Shown here: piece after piece, positions 1 to 9,258 of the stretch
How the letters are laid out: the number at the start of each line of letters is the position of its first letter
How positions within the stretch are numbered: the stretch's first letter is position 1
NCBI GenBank assembly: GCA_964593155.1
Contig: CAZQHE010000002.1
Coordinates: forward strand, 11,444-75,443
DNA from: JAJRXK01 sp964593155
GTDB taxonomy: Bacteria; Krumholzibacteriota; Krumholzibacteriia; JAJRXK01
Direction of reading: 5' to 3'
Length of the DNA stretch: 64,000 bases
The notes under the pieces: generated by a model
The model's input: only the letters and a program-made list of their open reading frames with translations
Told to the model about the DNA's origin: nothing
Databases searched by the model: none
Made by a program: the position numbers and the translations under genes

Positions 1-78
1 GCTCGAGGGTCTGCCCCTGTCGGTGCGCCAACAGCAGGAAGCGGAAGCCGAGGCGTCGAGGAACGGAGGCGATGCGCA

Positions 79-82
<4 letters not shown>
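1..82 (+). CDS. nuoC: NADH-quinone oxidoreductase subunit C, 3' end only
   Basis: Only the last 26 codons are in the window, in the frame that ends at TGA 80-82. The visible residues begin LEGLPLSVRQ and end in an Ala/Glu/Gly-rich tail. The family usually has a W-E-G-x-P-L-R motif near its C-terminus, which LEGLPLSVR resembles. The stop overlaps the GTG start of nuoD by the string GTGA, so the two are translationally coupled. Position directly before nuoD is the main support: NuoC (30 kDa subunit) precedes or is fused to NuoD in complex I operons. The rest of the gene lies upstream, so the identity is inferred from context. Confidence 0.6.
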
Positions 83-1266
<1,184 letters not shown>

Positions 1267-1314
1267 ACGTCCGGCGCCCTCGTTGGGCGCCGGCGAGGTG
1301 AGGAAGACGACGTC

Positions 1315-2373
1315 GTGGAACCGATGCGGCAGATCTTCGAGTCGACCGGGCTCTTCGCCGGGCTCCCCGAGTGGACCCTGGTGGGCGCAGCTTCGCTGAG
1401 CTTCGGTCTGAGCCTCTTCGGCGGTCTCGCCCTGGCGGCTCTTTTCTTCGTGTGGCTCGAGCGCAAGGTCGCCGGCTACATCCAGAGCCGGTACGGCCCC
1501 ATGTACGTGGGCCGCTACCACGGCGCCCTGCAGACCATCGCCGACGCGCTCAAGCTGCTGCGCAAGGAGGACATCTGGCCGAGCGAGGCCGACAAGTTCC
1601 TCTGGCGCATCGCGCCGATCCTCGTGTTCACCGGCGCCTTCTTGAGCTTCGTGGTCCTGCCCTTCGGCCCGAACTGGGTGGGCGCGGACATGGACATCGG
1701 CCTGCTCTACCTGTTCGCCACCAGTGGCCTGGTGGTCATGGGAATCCTGGCCGCGGGCTGGGGCAGCAACAGCAAGTGGTCGCTGTACGGCGCCATGCGC
1801 GGCGCGGCCCAGGTGGTCAGCTACGAGATCCCGCTGGGCCTGGCGGTGCTGCCGGTGGTGATGGCCACCGGGAGCCTGAACCTGATCGAGATCGTCGAGC
1901 GCCAGGGCGGCGGTATCTGGACCTGGAACGTGTTCGGCGGTCTGCCGCTGATCGGCGCGATCACCTTCCTGGTGTACCTGATCAGTTCGCTGGCCGAGGT
2001 GAACCGCACCCCCTTCGATCTGCCCGAGACCGAGAGCGAACTCGTGAGCGGGTACAACACCGAGTACACGGGGATGAAGTTCGCCTTCTTCTTCCTCGGC
2101 GAGTACGCCGAGATGTTCGTGGTCTCGGCGATCGCGGTGACGGTGTTCCTGGGCGGATGGTACGTGGGGATCCCGGCCGTCGACGCCTTCATGCCGGCAC
2201 CGCTGGTGTTCATCTTCAAGGCGGTACTGCTGGTCTTCGTGCAGATCTGGCTGCGCTGGACCCTGCCGCGCCTACGGGTCGACCAGCTCATGCACGTGTG
2301 CTGGAAGGTCCTGATCCCGGCCACGCTGGCCCTGCTCATGATCTACGGCCTGGCTCGCGTCCTGTTCCGCTGA
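1315..2373 (+). CDS. nuoH: NADH-quinone oxidoreductase subunit H
   Basis: NuoH (ND1) is the membrane subunit that joins the arms of complex I and forms part of the quinone channel and the first proton path. The protein has 352 aa and about eight to nine hydrophobic segments. Family signatures are plain: WLERKVAGYIQSRYGP near the N-terminus and the acidic loop LPETESELVSGYNTEYTGMK in the middle, whose Glu residues form the E-channel. The chosen GTG start at 1315 follows a GAGG/GGAAG stretch at about 1296-1306. It lies 48 bases after nuoD, with no gene between. The product is an inner-membrane protein working with NuoA/J/K. Confidence 0.96.
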   Translation: MEPMRQIFESTGLFAGLPEWTLVGAASLSFGLSLFGGLALAALFFVWLERKVAGYIQSRYGPMYVGRYHGALQTIADALKLLRKEDIWPSEADKFLWRIAPILVFTGAFLSFVVLPFGPNWVGADMDIGLLYLFATSGLVVMGILAAGWGSNSKWSLYGAMRGAAQVVSYEIPLGLAVLPVVMATGSLNLIEIVERQGGGIWTWNVFGGLPLIGAITFLVYLISSLAEVNRTPFDLPETESELVSGYNTEYTGMKFAFFFLGEYAEMFVVSAIAVTVFLGGWYVGIPAVDAFMPAPLVFIFKAVLLVFVQIWLRWTLPRLRVDQLMHVCWKVLIPATLALLMIYGLARVLFR

Positions 2374-2415
2374 TCCTGCGTCTCGAACCCGGTCCCCCGG
2401 TTGCGAGGGAACGAA

Positions 2416-3003
2416 ATGGTCAAGGTTCTCCGAGACATCGTCGAGTCCGCCAAGTCGATCGCGATCGGCATGGGGGTCACCTTCAAGCACCTGGGCAAGA
2501 CGCCGGTCACCCAGCAGTACCCCGACGAGCGCTGGGCGCTGCCCGACCGATTCCGCGGCTTCGTGCACAACGACGTACCCCGCTGCACGGCCTGCATGAT
2601 CTGCGCGAAGGACTGCCCGGTCGACTGCATCTACATCGAGATGGAGGGCAAGGGGAAGGACCGGAAGATGGCGCGCTACGCCATCGACTACAACAAGTGC
2701 ATCTGGTGCTCGCTGTGCACCGAGCACTGCCCCACCGACTGCATCACGATGAGCCACGACTACGACCATTCGGTCTATCTGCGCGACTCGCTGGTGTACG
2801 AGTTCGTGGACGAGCCGGTCACGCCGTACAAGCCGCCCAAGAAGAAGAAGGCCGCTCCGGCCGGCGGTGACGGCGGTGACGCCGGTGCGAAGGCCGGCGC
2901 CGGGACCGGCGCCAAGGCCGGTCCCGAGACCGCAGAGGGCGCCGGCCCCAAGGCCGGCGAGAAGCAGAAGCCGTCGGACGACGCCTCGACCTCGGCCGAG
3001 TAG
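2416..3003 (+). CDS. nuoI: NADH-quinone oxidoreductase subunit I (2x[4Fe-4S])
   Basis: NuoI carries clusters N6a and N6b, which pass electrons towards N2 in complex I. Two ferredoxin motifs are visible: Cys57-x2-Cys60-x2-Cys63-x3-Cys67 followed by P, and Cys95-x2-Cys98-x2-Cys101-x3-Cys105 followed by P. I place the start at ATG 2416, after GAGGGA at 2405-2410; a TTG at 2401 is in frame but less likely. The length is 195 aa. From about residue 137 the chain becomes a low-complexity tail rich in Ala, Gly, Lys and Pro with imperfect AGAKAGxGTGAKAG repeats. Most NuoI proteins lack this, and it is probably disordered. nuoJ follows 9 bases later; its ribosome-binding site overlaps the nuoI stop. 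Confidence 0.95.
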   Translation: MVKVLRDIVESAKSIAIGMGVTFKHLGKTPVTQQYPDERWALPDRFRGFVHNDVPRCTACMICAKDCPVDCIYIEMEGKGKDRKMARYAIDYNKCIWCSLCTEHCPTDCITMSHDYDHSVYLRDSLVYEFVDEPVTPYKPPKKKKAAPAGGDGGDAGAKAGAGTGAKAGPETAEGAGPKAGEKQKPSDDASTSAE

Positions 3004-3012
3004 GAGAAGACA

Positions 3013-3519
3013 GTGGAAGGGCCCATCTGGTTGTTCTTCGCGGGAATGGGTGTGCTCGGCGCGGCCGGGGTGGCCTTCTCGCGCAACGTCCTGCACAGCG
3101 CCTTCGGCCTGTTGTTCGCGCTCTTCTCGGTGTGCGCCATGTACGCCATGCTGGGCGCCGACTACCTGGCCGCGACGCAGGTGATCGTGTACGTGGGCGG
3201 CATCCTCGTCCTGGTGGTCTTCGGGGTGATGATGACGCATCGGATCGAGGCCGAGCATCTCCGCGAGGAGATCGTCCAGCCCGTGGCGGCGGCGATCGCC
3301 GCGCTGGTGGTCTTCGGACTGTCGATCACGGTGATCGTGAACGAGGCCTGGCCGTTGCTCGATCCGCTTCCCGAGGTCACGCCGACCACCAAGGAGATCG
3401 GGCGTGGCTTCCTGACCGACTTCCTGTATCCCTTCGAGTTCGCCAGCGTGCTGCTGCTCATGGCGATGATCGGAGCCGCCATGATCACGCGCGAGCGCCG
3501 GTCGGAGGAGGACGAGTAG
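3013..3519 (+). CDS. nuoJ: NADH-quinone oxidoreductase subunit J
   Basis: NuoJ (ND6) is a small membrane subunit of the proton-pumping arm. The 168 aa protein has about five transmembrane helices and the conserved stretch YAMLGADYLAATQVIVYVGG, including the pi-bulge helix region (Y-V-G-G-I-L-V-L) typical of ND6. The start is GTG 3013, preceded by TAGGAGAAG, in which the nuoI stop codon forms part of the Shine-Dalgarno sequence. The stop (TAG 3517-3519) is one base before the ATG of nuoK, whose ribosome-binding site (GGAGGA) lies inside the end of nuoJ. The identity rests on both motif and operon position. Confidence 0.94.
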   Translation: MEGPIWLFFAGMGVLGAAGVAFSRNVLHSAFGLLFALFSVCAMYAMLGADYLAATQVIVYVGGILVLVVFGVMMTHRIEAEHLREEIVQPVAAAIAALVVFGLSITVIVNEAWPLLDPLPEVTPTTKEIGRGFLTDFLYPFEFASVLLLMAMIGAAMITRERRSEEDE

Positions 3520-3520
3520 C

Positions 3521-3832
3521 ATGGAGAGCGTCGGACTCACCCACTACCTCGTGCTCTCGGCCTTCTTCCTGGCCGCCGGGGTGTTCACCATCCTCAGCCG
3601 TCGCAACGCCATCGTCATCCTGATGGGTGTCGAGCTGGTCCTGAACGCGGCCGCGCTGAACTTCGTGGCCTTCGGTCGTTACGTGGCCGGGGGCCTGACC
3701 GGCCAGCTCATGGCCGTGTTCGTGATCGTGATCGCTGCCGCCGAGGCCGCCGTGGCCCTGGCGATCGTGTTGGCCGTGTTCCGCAACTTCAACACTGTGC
3801 ACGTCGACCGGGTCGACCGGCTGCGGAACTGA
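3521..3832 (+). CDS. nuoK: NADH-quinone oxidoreductase subunit K
   Basis: NuoK (ND4L) is a three-helix membrane subunit contributing to one of the proton channels. The 103 aa product matches the usual length. It shows the hallmark GVELVLNAAALNFVAF, whose Glu is the conserved channel residue (E36 in E. coli), and FVIVIAAAEAAVALAIVL with the second conserved Glu (E72 in E. coli). The start is ATG 3521, one base beyond the nuoJ stop. nuoL follows after 19 bases. High confidence from motifs and position. Confidence 0.96.
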   Translation: MESVGLTHYLVLSAFFLAAGVFTILSRRNAIVILMGVELVLNAAALNFVAFGRYVAGGLTGQLMAVFVIVIAAAEAAVALAIVLAVFRNFNTVHVDRVDRLRN

Positions 3833-3851
3833 CCGGGGAGAGGGAAGTCAC

Positions 3852-5969
3852 ATGGACCCCCTGATGACGAGCGCCGTCGCGATCCTGCTTCTGCCGCTCC
3901 TCAGCTACGTGCTCCTGTTCTTCTTCGGCGAGAAGCTCCCGCGGCGCGGCGACTGGCTGGGGATCGTCCTGGTCGGGGTGAGCTGGATCCTGTCGCTGCG
4001 GATCTTCGCGCACTTCTGGAGCCACGACGCGCCGATCGAGCAGAGCTGGAACTGGCTGACCGTGGCCGGGTTCTCGATCGATTTCGGCATACTGCTCGAC
4101 GGAATGAGTGCGGTGATGCTGGTGGTGGTGACCACGGTGAGCTTCGTGGTCCACCTCTTCAGCAGTGGCTACATGTGGGGAGACGAGCGCTATTCGCGCT
4201 ACTTCGCCTTCCTGGGCTGGTTCACCTTCTCCATGCTGGGTCTGGTGCTCAGCAACTCGCTCTTCTTCCTGTACGTGTTCTGGGAGCTGGTGGGGATCGC
4301 CAGCTACGTGCTGATCGGGTTCTTCTTCTTCAAGCACTCGGCGGCCAACGCGAACAAGAAGGCCTTCCTGGTCAACCGTATCGGCGACTTGGGGTTCTTC
4401 CTGGGAATCCTGCTGTTCTTCACGGCGATCGGCGAGTTCCAGTACGGCGCTCTGTTCGAGGGCGTGCAGGAGGGTCTGATCGGCGGGTCCACGCTGACCT
4501 GGGCGGGCGTGCTGCTCTTCCTGGGCTGCGTGGGCAAGAGCGCACAGGTGCCCCTGCACGTGTGGCTGCCCGACGCCATGGAGGGCCCCACGCCCGTGTC
4601 GGCCCTGATCCACGCCGCGACCATGGTGGCCGCCGGCGTGTACATGGTGGCCCGTCTCTTCCCGCTGTTCTCGCCCGACGCGCTGATGGTCATCGCCTAC
4701 GTCGGTGGGATCACCGCCATCTTCGCGGCCACGATCGCGATCGTGCAGACCGACATCAAACGTGGCCTGGCCTATTCGACCATCAGCCAGCTCGGCTACA
4801 TGGTCATGGCCGTGGGCGTGGGCGGCGTGATGGCCGGAATGTTCCACCTGACCACGCACGCCTTCTTCAAGGCCTGCCTCTTCCTGGGTTCGGGCGCGGT
4901 GATCCACGCCATGCACCACACACAGGACATGCGCTCGATGGGTGGCCTGCGCCGGAAGATGCCGATCACCTTCCTGGCCTTCCTGGTGTCGACTCTGGCC
5001 ATCAGCGGCGTGCCGCCCTTCGCCGGGTTCTGGAGCAAGGACGCGATCCTGGCCTCGGCCCTGGCCTTCGGCATGACGAACCACGGGGTGCACTATCTGC
5101 CCTTCGTCTTCGCGCTGCTCGCCGCCTCGATCACCGCCTTCTACATGTTCCGGATCGTGTTCCTGACCTTCCTCGGCGAGCCGCGCGACCGGGAGAAGTA
5201 CGATCACGCCCACGAGGTCAGCTGGCGCATGACCACGCCGCTGGTGATCCTCGGCATCCTGGCCGTGATCGGCGGTGGCTTCCCCGGCGTCGGCTGGTTC
5301 GACCGATTCGTGGAGGACCCCGCGGTGGCGCAGGCCGGACACGACGTCGAGCTGCACCTGGCGGACGACGCGGCCCACGACGTCCCGGCGGGAGCCGAGG
5401 ATCCGCACGTGGTCGACACGCACGCCGGGACCACTCCCGCGGCACCCACGCACGCTGCGGAGACCGGAGCGCACGCGGACGGCGACCACCACGACATCCA
5501 TCACGTGGCTCACGGCCGGGCCATGGTCATGAGCCTGATCGCGGCCGGGCTGGGTATCCTTTTGAGCTGGCTGACCTACGGGCAGCGCATGATCAGCAGC
5601 GCGGGCATGCTCCGCGCGCTGCCGGGCGTGCACCGCTGGCTCTACGGCAAGTACTTCGTCGACGAGTTCTACGGCGCGACCGTCGTGCGGGGAACGCTCG
5701 GGCTGTCGGCGGCGGCCGGATGGTTCGACAAGTACGTGATCGACGGAATCGTCAACGGCGTCGGCGCCGTGGGGCGCTGGTCGTCGGCCCTGAGTGGTCA
5801 GACCGATCGCTGGGTGGTCGACGGCCTCGTGAACGCCACGGGCGACGTCCTGCGGTCGATCGGGAACTGGCTCTCGAGCTGGCAGACCGGCCGCGTGCAG
5901 AACTATTTCCTGGGCCTCGTTACGGGGCTGGTGGTGTTGATCCTGGTGGTGCGCGCGGGCTGGCTGTAG
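3852..5969 (+). CDS. nuoL: NADH-quinone oxidoreductase subunit L, with His-rich insert
   Basis: NuoL (ND5) is the distal antiporter-like subunit of complex I, with the long lateral helix. The protein is 705 aa, somewhat longer than the usual 610-650. The proton-channel signature GKSAQVPLHVWLPDAMEGPT and the following PVSALIHAATMVAAGVY are intact. Unusually, residues about 495-553 form a hydrophilic loop crowded with His, Asp and Ala (motifs such as HADGDHHDIHHVAHG) between two C-terminal membrane segments. The loop could bind metal, but that is only inferred from composition. The ATG at 3852 follows GGGGAGAGGGAAG. The gene sits between nuoK (19 bases before) and nuoM (42 bases after). Confidence 0.96.
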   Translation: MDPLMTSAVAILLLPLLSYVLLFFFGEKLPRRGDWLGIVLVGVSWILSLRIFAHFWSHDAPIEQSWNWLTVAGFSIDFGILLDGMSAVMLVVVTTVSFVVHLFSSGYMWGDERYSRYFAFLGWFTFSMLGLVLSNSLFFLYVFWELVGIASYVLIGFFFFKHSAANANKKAFLVNRIGDLGFFLGILLFFTAIGEFQYGALFEGVQEGLIGGSTLTWAGVLLFLGCVGKSAQVPLHVWLPDAMEGPTPVSALIHAATMVAAGVYMVARLFPLFSPDALMVIAYVGGITAIFAATIAIVQTDIKRGLAYSTISQLGYMVMAVGVGGVMAGMFHLTTHAFFKACLFLGSGAVIHAMHHTQDMRSMGGLRRKMPITFLAFLVSTLAISGVPPFAGFWSKDAILASALAFGMTNHGVHYLPFVFALLAASITAFYMFRIVFLTFLGEPRDREKYDHAHEVSWRMTTPLVILGILAVIGGGFPGVGWFDRFVEDPAVAQAGHDVELHLADDAAHDVPAGAEDPHVVDTHAGTTPAAPTHAAETGAHADGDHHDIHHVAHGRAMVMSLIAAGLGILLSWLTYGQRMISSAGMLRALPGVHRWLYGKYFVDEFYGATVVRGTLGLSAAAGWFDKYVIDGIVNGVGAVGRWSSALSGQTDRWVVDGLVNATGDVLRSIGNWLSSWQTGRVQNYFLGLVTGLVVLILVVRAGWL

Positions 5970-6011
5970 CCGCCGCACGCGCGTCCTCGTTTCCGGAGAG
6001 GTGACGGGCCC

Positions 6012-7529
6012 ATGCTCGAACTCGCTCGGGGAGCCGAGAGCTCTCTGCTGACCTGGATGACCTTCGTGCCCCTGTTGGGCGCCGCGGTGATCGCCCTGCT
6101 GCCGGGTGCGCAGAAGCAGTTGCACCGGTACGTGGCCCTGGCGTTCACGGCCGTGCCCGTGGTGCTGGCCGTGTTCCTGATGATCGGTTTCGATCGGACG
6201 ACGACCGACATCCAGTACCACACGCAGGTCTCGTGGATCAGCGCCTTCAACATCGAGTACTTCGTCGGGGTCGACGGGATCTCGGTGACCATGGTCCTGC
6301 TGACGGCACTGCTCAGTTTCCTGTGCGTGATCGCCAGTTGGGGGATCCAGAAGGCCACGAAGGGCTACTTCTCGCTCTTCCTGCTGCTCGAGACGGGCAT
6401 GATGTGCGAGTTCATGGCGCTGGACTTCTTCCTGTTCTACGTGTTCTGGGAAGTGATGCTCCTACCGATGTACTTCCTCATCGGCATCTGGGGCGGGCCG
6501 CGCAAGGAGTATGCGGCGATCAAATTCTTCCTGTACACCCTGGCCGGCAGCGTGCTGATGCTGCTGGTGATGATCGCGTTCTACTTCAACATCAGCGATC
6601 CGGTCACCGGCGAGAACACCTTCAACATGCTGCACATGATGAACCAGGCGAACCACGGGGACTGGTTGTCCGCGCCCGACATCCGGCACATTCTGTTCCT
6701 GGGTCTGTTCATCGGCTTCGCGATCAAGGTGCCCATCGTTCCCTTCCACACCTGGCTGCCCGACGCCCACGTCGAGGCACCAACGGCCGTCAGCGTGATC
6801 CTGGCCGGCGTGCTGCTGAAGATGGGCACCTACGGTATCCTGCGGATCTGCTACCCGATCCTTCCCGACGCCGCGGCCTGGTTCTCGTGGCCACTCGCGA
6901 TCCTCGGAGCGATCAACATCGTCTACGGAGCGATGTGCGCCCTCGCTCAATCCGACATGAAACGCCTGGTGGCCTACTCGAGTGTGAGCCACATGGGCTA
7001 CGTGCTGCTCGGCATGGCGGTCTTCAACGAGGCCGGGATCACCGGCGCCGTGCTGCAGATGTTCAACCACGGCACGATCACGGCCATGCTCTTCCTCATG
7101 GTCGGTGTGATCTACGACCGGGCCCACCACCGCGAGATCAACGGGTTCGGTGGCCTGGGCACGCAGATGCCGCGCTACACCACGGTGTTCTCGCTCGCCC
7201 TGTTCGCCGCGCTCGGGCTGCCCGGGCTGAGCGGCTTCGTGGGCGAGGCGCTGGTCTTCGTGGGCGCCTTCAGCGTGTACAAGACGGTGACCATCGTCAG
7301 CGCGATCGGGATCGTGCTCGGTGCCGCCTACGTCCTGTGGATGCTGCAGCGCGTGTTCCTGGGTCCGGCCAACGAGAAGTACGCCGACCTGCCCGACATC
7401 AGCCGGCGTGAGCTGGTGAGTGTGGTGCCGATCGGCATCGTGGTCATTCTCTTCGGCGTGTACCCGCCGCCGCTGATCGACATGATCAAGACCTCGTTGG
7501 TGCATCTGATCGGGATGATCCCGGGCTAG
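6012..7529 (+). CDS. nuoM: NADH-quinone oxidoreductase subunit M
   Basis: NuoM (ND4) is a Mrp-antiporter-like proton-pumping subunit of complex I. The 505 aa length is typical. Visible family motifs are DFFLFYVFWEVMLLPMYFLI with the conserved channel Glu, the lysine helix FAIKVPIVPFHTWLPDAHVE, and APTAVSVILAGVLLKMGTYG. ATG 6012 is preceded by CCGGAGAGGTGACGG. The stop TAG at 7527-7529 is followed after 11 bases by the nuoN GTG, with AGGAGACGAGG between them acting as its ribosome-binding site. Confidence 0.96.
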   Translation: MLELARGAESSLLTWMTFVPLLGAAVIALLPGAQKQLHRYVALAFTAVPVVLAVFLMIGFDRTTTDIQYHTQVSWISAFNIEYFVGVDGISVTMVLLTALLSFLCVIASWGIQKATKGYFSLFLLLETGMMCEFMALDFFLFYVFWEVMLLPMYFLIGIWGGPRKEYAAIKFFLYTLAGSVLMLLVMIAFYFNISDPVTGENTFNMLHMMNQANHGDWLSAPDIRHILFLGLFIGFAIKVPIVPFHTWLPDAHVEAPTAVSVILAGVLLKMGTYGILRICYPILPDAAAWFSWPLAILGAINIVYGAMCALAQSDMKRLVAYSSVSHMGYVLLGMAVFNEAGITGAVLQMFNHGTITAMLFLMVGVIYDRAHHREINGFGGLGTQMPRYTTVFSLALFAALGLPGLSGFVGEALVFVGAFSVYKTVTIVSAIGIVLGAAYVLWMLQRVFLGPANEKYADLPDISRRELVSVVPIGIVVILFGVYPPPLIDMIKTSLVHLIGMIPG

Positions 7530-7540
7530 GAGACGAGGGC

Positions 7541-9025
7541 GTGAACTTCACCTGGCTCGACGTGAGCTTCTACCTTCCCGAGCTGATCATGCTCGGCACC
7601 TTCATCGGCTGCCTGCTGCTGGACCTGGTCCTGCCCAAGCGGACGCCGGCGGTGTTCGGGACACTGGTCGTGGGCACGATCGTCGCCACGATCGTGGCGC
7701 TGGTGCGCCCTCCGGTCGGCGAGCACTACATCTTCGGCCAGATGATGGTCGTCGACGACTTCTCGCACTTCTTCCGGCTCGTGTTCCTGGGGATCACGCT
7801 GGTGGCGGCGATCTTCAGCTACAGCAGCCGCGAGATCATGGGGCGGGACCGCGAGAACCAGAGCGAGTACTACGCCATGCTCGCGCTCATGGCCTTCGGC
7901 ATGATGAGCATGGCCAGCGCCACCGACCTGGTCATGCTGGCCCTGACGATCGAGCTCGTGTCGATCACCAGCTACGTAATGGCCGGGTTCGCCCGCTTCA
8001 GTCTACGGAGCAGCGAGGCGGCGATGAAGTACGTGCTGTGGGGTGCCGTGAGCAGTGGCATGATGTTCTACGGGATCAGTCTGTTCTACGGACTGACCGG
8101 GGCTACGGGCTACGATGCGATCCGCGAGGGTCTGGCCGCGTCCCAGGCCGGCGACGTGACCGTTCTCGTGGCGATCCTGTTCGTCATGGCCGGCATCGGT
8201 TACAAGATCAGCGCGGTGCCCTTCCACTTCTGGACACCGGACGTCTACGAGGGAGCACCGACACCGGTGACGGCCCTGTTCGCCGCGGGCCCGAAGGCAG
8301 CCGGCTTCGCGCTGATGATCCGCTTCTTCTACACCACCCTGGTCGGCGGTGACGGCGGCACCGGGTTCCAGGTGCTGCGCGAAGTCCAGTGGGACATGGT
8401 GCTGGCGCTGCTCAGCGCGGTCACCATGACCTGGGGCAACCTGGCCGCCCTGCGCCAGGACAACGTGAAGCGTATGCTGGCCTACAGCTCGATCGCCCAC
8501 GTGGGTTACCTGCTCATGGGCTTCGTGTTGCTCACCCAGAGTGGTCTGCAGGCGATCCTGTTCTACCTGCTGATCTACGCGATCATGACGCTGGGGGCCT
8601 TCCTCGTGGTGATCGCGCTGAACAACCGGTTGGGCAGCGAGGACATCGAGGACTACGCGGGACTCGGATTCCGCGAGCCGCTGCTGGCCGCCTCGATGTT
8701 CGTGTTCCTGATCAGCCTCACCGGCTTGCCACCGACGGCGGGTTTCATCGGGAAGTTCTACCTGTTCGCCGCCGTCGGCGAGATGGGCATGTGGTGGTTG
8801 GCGATCCTCGGCGTGCTCAACAGCGTGGTGAGCCTCTACTACTACATGCGGATCGCCAAGGCCATGTACTTCACGCCGGCCACGGAGCAGGGGCCGCTGG
8901 GCCTGGCCGTTCCGCACGTCGTGCTGGTGGTGCTGCTGGTCATCCCCACCGTGATCTTCGGGGTGTACTGGGCGCCGCTGAAGGGCCTGGCCGATCGTAG
9001 CGTGCTCGGTTTCTGGGGCGGGTGA
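7541..9025 (+). CDS. nuoN: NADH-quinone oxidoreductase subunit N
   Basis: NuoN (ND2) is the third antiporter-like subunit. The 494 aa product has about fourteen hydrophobic helices and the diagnostic motif KISAVPFHFWTPDVYEGAP followed by TPVTALFAAGPKAAGF. The second conserved segment KRMLAYSSIAHVGYLLMG is also present. The start is GTG 7541, following AGGAGACGAGG. This is the last gene of the complex I operon here. A GC-rich hairpin straddles its stop codon, and then comes a 233-base gap before the next gene. Confidence 0.96.
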   Translation: MNFTWLDVSFYLPELIMLGTFIGCLLLDLVLPKRTPAVFGTLVVGTIVATIVALVRPPVGEHYIFGQMMVVDDFSHFFRLVFLGITLVAAIFSYSSREIMGRDRENQSEYYAMLALMAFGMMSMASATDLVMLALTIELVSITSYVMAGFARFSLRSSEAAMKYVLWGAVSSGMMFYGISLFYGLTGATGYDAIREGLAASQAGDVTVLVAILFVMAGIGYKISAVPFHFWTPDVYEGAPTPVTALFAAGPKAAGFALMIRFFYTTLVGGDGGTGFQVLREVQWDMVLALLSAVTMTWGNLAALRQDNVKRMLAYSSIAHVGYLLMGFVLLTQSGLQAILFYLLIYAIMTLGAFLVVIALNNRLGSEDIEDYAGLGFREPLLAASMFVFLISLTGLPPTAGFIGKFYLFAAVGEMGMWWLAILGVLNSVVSLYYYMRIAKAMYFTPATEQGPLGLAVPHVVLVVLLVIPTVIFGVYWAPLKGLADRSVLGFWGG

Positions 9026-9033
9026 ACCGCCCC
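9015..9033 (+). terminator. hairpin over the nuoN stop, possible operon end
   Basis: GGGGCGG (9015-9021) pairs with CCGCCCC (9027-9033) around a GTGAA loop that contains the nuoN stop codon. No U-run follows, so it is not a standard intrinsic terminator. It may instead slow transcription or protect the 3' end of the message. The rest of the gap up to 9258 holds no ORF or repeat I can support; a TAGAGT at 9179-9184 could be a -10 box but has no matching -35. Confidence 0.3.
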
Positions 9034-9258
9034 GGAACCTCGCGGTGCTTCGGCAACGTGGTGAGCCGGCCCGCGCCCTGATGCGCGTGCATCGGTCTGA
9101 AGCGCGATCCCGCCACTTCTTCCACCGATTGTGTGACCGTCGGCGGCCCTGCGCTGGCCCGCCTCGTCGGCCGTGACCTAGAGTCGGCGCGCCGCCGTGT
9201 CCGCGACGACACCGGTGTCGCCGCTCCCGGTCATGCCATCCGCCGTGGAGGTTCCCCC

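Noticed and set aside
3789..6221. Long open frame of about 810 codons antisense to nuoL
   Set aside because: It is the complementary frame of a secure complex I gene; its translation is a mix of His, Arg, Gly and Glu with no motif, as expected from high-GC codon bias.
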